DNA of 48,818 nucleotides from CAZJGG01 sp964545475 (GTDB taxonomy: Bacteria; Bacillota; Clostridia; Lachnospirales; JAISER01), in contig CAZJGG010000018.1 of the NCBI GenBank assembly GCA_964545475.1, positions 1 to 48,818 on the forward strand. Direction: 5' to 3'. This document shows, piece by piece, positions 48,777 through 48,818 of this stretch. The notes under the pieces are model-generated. The model ran no database searches. It was not told where the DNA came from and worked only from the letters and a program-made list of their open reading frames with translations. The position numbers were made by a program, and so were the translations under genes. The number at the start of each line of letters is the position of its first letter. Position 1 is the stretch's first letter.

Positions 48777-48818
48777 TCGCGTGCGTTTCATAAATGCAAA
48801 TTTGCACAAACAATGTAG

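Noticed and set aside
1..48818. CRISPR arrays, tRNA and rRNA genes, prophage or IS transposase
   Set aside because: None recognised on either strand. The only mobile-like items are short non-coding palindromes.

Overview
The window looks like chromosome from a low-GC, anaerobic, Gram-positive member of the Clostridia. The signs are AT-rich intergenic DNA, strong purine-rich ribosome binding sites, sigma-A type promoters (often with a TG-n-TATAAT extended -10), frequent TTG/GTG starts, a GGGtGRT-protein/NifU-like pair, an agr quorum-sensing locus, and a trimethylamine methyltransferase gene with an in-frame amber codon where pyrrolysine is expected. No rRNA, tRNA, CRISPR array, phage or insertion-sequence transposase was seen.

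Layout. 1-2.5 kb: the 5' part of an unrecognised membrane protein (minus strand), then the NifU-like and GGGtGRT genes. 2.5-8.5 kb: a DUF1292 protein, about 0.7 kb of AT-rich non-coding DNA with palindromic repeats, an XRE regulator, a ureohydrolase overlapping an O-acetylhomoserine sulfhydrylase, and a membrane GGDEF-EAL protein. 8.5-12.2 kb (minus): an operon of an ECF S-component-like transporter, S-adenosylhomocysteinase and pyrrolysine-type MttB, then a GNAT gene. 12.8-18.0 kb: a type IV pilus cluster (PilT, PilC, prepilin-like proteins) ending with a secreted transglutaminase-like protein. 18.0-22.3 kb: a small conserved protein, RadA, an M29 aminopeptidase and GAPDH. 22.6-25.7 kb (minus): an MFS transporter whose 5' leader contains a 162-bp palindromic MITE-like element, then a YcxB-like and LacI-family gene pair. 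25.8-35.1 kb: an eight-gene catabolic operon (two flavin oxidases, EtfB/EtfA, GlpP-type antiterminator, SDR, FGGY kinase, BCCT transporter) with a terminator in its leader. 35.2-38.9 kb: an agr locus. 38.9-46.7 kb: a divergent peptide deformylase, then a c-di-GMP signalling cluster (PAS-GGDEF-GAF, REC-HD-GYP, large hybrid histidine kinase). 46.9-48.8 kb: an OmpR-type two-component system.

The most interesting parts are these. (1) The agr locus has agrA/agrC on the plus strand converging on agrB/agrD on the minus strand. It includes a 43-aa AgrD that appears to carry Ser instead of Cys at the ring position. Two LytTR-like boxes precede the agrBD promoter, and a divergent promoter drives a roughly 540-nt transcript with a structured 5' end, a C-rich hairpin loop that looks like an anti-Shine-Dalgarno sequence, and a 79-codon reading frame. 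This layout resembles S. aureus P2/P3 with RNAIII. (2) The amber-containing mttB sits in one operon with ahcY and a vitamin-type transporter. (3) The flavin oxidase/ETF/kinase/BCCT operon encodes what looks like a complete uptake, phosphorylation and oxidation route for an unidentified polar, possibly betaine-like, substrate, with GlpP-type antitermination as its likely switch.
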